DNA of 64,000 bases from Planctomycetota bacterium (GTDB lineage: Bacteria; Planctomycetota; UBA1135; GCA-002686595), in NCBI GenBank assembly GCA_012959785.1, contig DUCM01000009.1, positions 62,001 to 126,000 on the forward strand, given 5' to 3'. The translations under genes were made by a program, and so were the position numbers. Within the stretch, counting starts at the first letter, position 1. The number at the start of each line of letters is the position of its first letter. Positions 61,515 to 64,000 of the stretch are shown here, one piece after another. The notes beneath the pieces were generated by a model. It had not been told where the DNA came from, ran no database searches, and saw only the letters and a list, made by a program, of their open reading frames with translations.

Positions 61515-62441
61515 CTAGTGCCACCAGCCGCCCGCAGCGACCTGGGCGATGCCTTCGCCGTAGGGCCGCGGCTTCCATCCGAGTTCATCCACGGCGTTGG
61601 TGATGTCGTGTTCGTGGTGCAGGGTGAAGTAGGCCGAAGCGCGTCGGTCGAGAGTCGTGTCCATGAAGAGACCCTTGAGGAAGATGAAGCGGTCGGCCCA
61701 CTTGTTGGGAATGTTCCTGCGCCGCAGGCCGCCCCCGGCAGCGGCGATGGTTTCGTCGATGAACTGGTTGTAGGGGATGCCCGAGGGCCCCGCGAGTTCG
61801 TAACAGCAGTCCACACCGCGGTCGTAGTCGAAGTAGAGCATGATGGCCTCGACCACATCGTCCACATGCACAGGCGCGAGTTTCGAGCGCCCGTCGTGGG
61901 GCACCCAAAGGCTGCCGCCCTTGGCGCTACATCTCTTGAGTAGAGGAGCCGTGTGGCGTTCGTCGCCCACGCCATAGACCAGGGTGGGCCGAAACGAAGT
62001 CCAGTTGATCCCCGAGCCGCGGATCAACTTTTCTTGGATGCGTTTGGTGTCGCGGTAGTAACTGTAGACAGGCGCGCCGATCACCGCCGAAGAGACGATC
62101 CAGATCTCGAAATTTTCAGCCTTGTGTAGCCCCTGGCGGCGGGCTTCTTCGAGCAGAATCTCGGTGCCGCCCACGGTGATATCGCGCATCTCTTTGTCGG
62201 GCACATGGTCGTGGGCCGCGGCCAGGTGAATCAGCCTTTCGGCTCCGTCCAGGAAGCCCTCCATGGAGGCGGCCTGGGTGAGGTCGCCGGTGAAGATCCG
62301 CAGCCCCTCGCCCACAGTTTCCTTCAGCGCATCTTCACGCCCCGGCCGCGCGAGGGCCACGATCTCGTGACCCTCGGCCAGCAACCGTCGGGTCAGGTAG
62401 CCACCGATGAATCCTGTGGAGCCGGTCAGGGCGATGCGCAT
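61515..62441 (-). CDS. NAD-dependent epimerase/dehydratase (extended SDR)
   Basis: 308 aa from MRIALTGSTGFIGGYLTRRLL; GxxGxxG gives the NAD(P) site. The catalytic Tyr-Lys is in YSYYRDTKRIQEKLI (YxxxK) with Ser in WIVSSAVIG. FRPTLVYGVGD and VHVDDVVEAIMLYF are typical of extended SDRs that change nucleotide sugars or hydroxysteroid/lipid substrates. The longer open frame upstream lies over the neighbouring gene's downstream region. It converges with the M20 gene, 16 bp apart. The substrate is unknown; the nearest glycosyltransferases are 55 kb away. Confidence 0.9.
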   Translation of the reverse strand: MRIALTGSTGFIGGYLTRRLLAEGHEIVALARPGREDALKETVGEGLRIFTGDLTQAASMEGFLDGAERLIHLAAAHDHVPDKEMRDITVGGTEILLEEARRQGLHKAENFEIWIVSSAVIGAPVYSYYRDTKRIQEKLIRGSGINWTSFRPTLVYGVGDERHTAPLLKRCSAKGGSLWVPHDGRSKLAPVHVDDVVEAIMLYFDYDRGVDCCYELAGPSGIPYNQFIDETIAAAGGGLRRRNIPNKWADRFIFLKGLFMDTTLDRRASAYFTLHHEHDITNAVDELGWKPRPYGEGIAQVAAGGWWH

Positions 62442-62599
62442 GGCGATAAGGAACAGAGGAGGAAAGGGGCCGGAAGTGGGCCAGGAGAGGATCCCAGAGC
62501 AGCGCGACAGATACACGCATCTTCTGCCGTTCCCCGGGAGGAGCCAGGCAGTATTTTTTTTTGGGGGGATAGGGCTGGGGCTCGAGGCTCGCCGCCCCC

Positions 62600-64000
62600 T
62601 TACAGCGGCGGCAAGGCCAGGAGGCGGTTGCCGTACTCGCGGGCTGCCGTGCCCAGACTGCCCGGGGGGGCGGCCAGGAATTCGTCGAGCAGGGCGCGCA
62701 CTTCTCGGGCCCGGGGGCGGCACGCGGCGGGCAGGTTGGCGACGAATTTCCCTCGGCCGGCCCAGGCCAGGACCTCGCGCGAGTAACCCGCCAGGAACGA
62801 GAGCGGGGCGCGGAACTCGAGCACCGGGCGGTTGTCGCGCATGGGCTCGACTCCCGCGCAATAGGCGCGCAGGTCGCCATCTCGGGCCACTTCGAGGGCC
62901 GCGAGCTCGTTCCAGGAGCCCACTCCCGCCTGGGCTAGATGCAGGGCCATGTCGCCCTGCCAGGGGGTTTTCTCATGGCCCATCTTGAGGCCCATTGCGC
63001 GGTCAAGTTGAAGGGCCTCCCCCGAACCGATCAAGGCCAGGTCATAGGCCGTGAGCCAGGCTGCGGTGTGCTCAAAGGCCGCCGTCCAGGTGGCCAGTAC
63101 GGTCTTCACATCCTCCAGGGAGAGTTGGTAGAGGGGCAACCACTGGGAGGCCACGCCACCGGGGGCGAGGTGCGCCGCCATGGACTCGAAGTGTTCGAGG
63201 GCATAGAGGTCGCTGGAGCCGCGGGTCCAGGGATGGATCGGATCGGATGTGATGAGATCCCAACGCTCGGAACTCGTGGCCAGGGCATGTCGCCCGTCGC
63301 AGGTGGCAAGTTGTAGCCGCGGGTCGTCGAGCACACTGCCGTTTTCTGCGCTGAAGTGTCGTGCAGCTCCGGGCATGGCACTGGAGATCTCAAAGATGTC
63401 CAGGTGCTCGAGGCTCTGCAAATCCAGGAGCGCGCCGGCCGTCATGCCCGTGCCCAGGCCGATCACCAGGGCCCGCTCGACTCGCGGGTGATAAAAACCC
63501 GGCAGATAGCCGAGCAGCCGTTGCAGGCGCAGGTCCACCGCCGCGGTGGTGGCCACGATCTTGCCGTTGACTCGAAGAGAACGCAGGCGCGTGGGACCGT
63601 CGTCGCGAGCCTCGACGCTGATCGTGGCCAGTGAATCGTGTTCGAGGTAGAGGACTTCGACATCAGGAGAGGCCGTGCCGCCCGCACTGAGGATGCCGGC
63701 CGGAATCAGCGCCAGAGCCAGGGCGCCGAGGGGCGCGCCGAGCTGCCGAGGTTTGAGGACTAGACCCGCCAGCCAGGCACAGCCGAGCAAGACAGCCAGG
63801 GCGCCGCCCGGCCCCAGGCTGCCGAGCAGCAAGAAGGCGGCCACCACACTGCCGCACAATCCGCCGGCGGTGTTGCAGGCAAAGACCCTGCCGAGCAGGC
63901 TCTCGCGGGCCGCGCTCGGAGAGTCGGCGGCGCAGGCGGCCACGGCCGAGGGCAGGGCCGCGCCCAGGCAGAGGGCCGGACCCAGGAGGGCCAGGATGGC
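62600..64000 (-). CDS. Membrane-fused spermidine-synthase-like protein (partial, N-terminus beyond window)
   Basis: At least 466 codons; the frame is open to the right edge, so an internal GTG at 63943 is not the likely start. The visible N-part has membrane helices (VVAAFLLLGSLGPGGALAVLLGCAWLAGLV; LGALALALIPAGILS), matching the C-terminal half of an MFS-like region. A spermine/spermidine-synthase fold follows: ALVIGLGTGMTAGALLD (SAM-type loop), IFEISSAMPGAARHF, and DLITSDPIHPWTRGSSDLYALEHFE. The usual catalytic Asp-containing loop reads ITSDPIHPW. The C-terminal ~150 residues extend beyond the fold with no known domain. True polyamine synthesis is doubtful, as in most fused members. Confidence 0.85.
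   Translation of the reverse strand, partial: AILALLGPALCLGAALPSAVAACAADSPSAARESLLGRVFACNTAGGLCGSVVAAFLLLGSLGPGGALAVLLGCAWLAGLVLKPRQLGAPLGALALALIPAGILSAGGTASPDVEVLYLEHDSLATISVEARDDGPTRLRSLRVNGKIVATTAAVDLRLQRLLGYLPGFYHPRVERALVIGLGTGMTAGALLDLQSLEHLDIFEISSAMPGAARHFSAENGSVLDDPRLQLATCDGRHALATSSERWDLITSDPIHPWTRGSSDLYALEHFESMAAHLAPGGVASQWLPLYQLSLEDVKTVLATWTAAFEHTAAWLTAYDLALIGSGEALQLDRAMGLKMGHEKTPWQGDMALHLAQAGVGSWNELAALEVARDGDLRAYCAGVEPMRDNRPVLEFRAPLSFLAGYSREVLAWAGRGKFVANLPAACRPRAREVRALLDEFLAAPPGSLGTAAREYGNRLLALPPL

Overview
The window is bacterial chromosome with high GC (estimated by eye at about 65-67%), densely coded on both strands. It carries no recognisable phage, plasmid, CRISPR or intact IS gene. 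Several traits together suggest a member of Planctomycetota, probably a deep or poorly cultured lineage: many lipoproteins with VCBS/FG-GAP and UnbV/ASPIC repeats, a PurL carrying PurS-like N-terminal sequence, few clear Shine-Dalgarno sites, and a degraded fragment resembling a C-terminal domain I recall from planctomycete secreted proteins. This is an inference; Acidobacteriota or Myxococcota are not excluded.

Layout. (1) 1-11028, minus strand: a tightly overlapping cluster with two APH-fold small-molecule kinases (one cut by the window edge), an ABC exporter half-transporter, two GT4 glycosyltransferases, a MurG-like glycosyltransferase, a beta-helix lipoprotein candidate and a secreted carboxypeptidase-regulatory-like repeat protein. 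It reads as synthesis and export of an unknown glycan or glycoconjugate. (2) 11.4-22.6 kb: an SRPBCC protein, a metallo-beta-lactamase-fold hydrolase, the translation factor EttA, two very large CRTAC1-like FG-GAP lipoproteins and an exported S51 peptidase. A perfect 26-bp inverted repeat separates the hydrolase and ettA. (3) 22.7-31.3 kb: tRNA-Arg(UCU), tRNA-Pro(UGG), purD-fur, a DUF3568-like lipoprotein, purQ-purL and, divergently, accA. (4) 31.5-37.2 kb: an ECF sigma / anti-sigma / PDZ trio converging on a minus-strand ndk-rqcH-TPR lipoprotein group.

(5) 37.6-47.5 kb: a complete F1Fo ATP synthase operon (atpZ, atpI, atpB, atpE, atpF, atpH, atpA, atpG, atpD, atpC) followed 6 bp later by aspS. 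A small element with imperfect terminal inverted repeats overlaps the atpB stop codon, and a hairpin plus T9 tract follows atpE. (6) 47.5-53.6 kb: a gene remnant, then infC-rpmI-rplT-pheS-pheT with terminator-like hairpins at two internal gaps. (7) 53.7-64 kb: a B12-binding radical SAM protein, a small SH3-like protein, an overlapping acs / TPR lipoprotein / acyl-CoA-ligase-like / M20 peptidase operon, a minus-strand NAD-dependent epimerase and a membrane-fused spermidine-synthase-like protein that runs off the right edge.

Many in-operon junctions are 4-nt stop/start overlaps (ATGA, GTGA, TTGA). These decide several GTG and TTG starts. No single locus is a clearly new defence or mobile system; the most open functional questions are the left-edge glycan cluster, the large FG-GAP lipoproteins and the short repeat elements.
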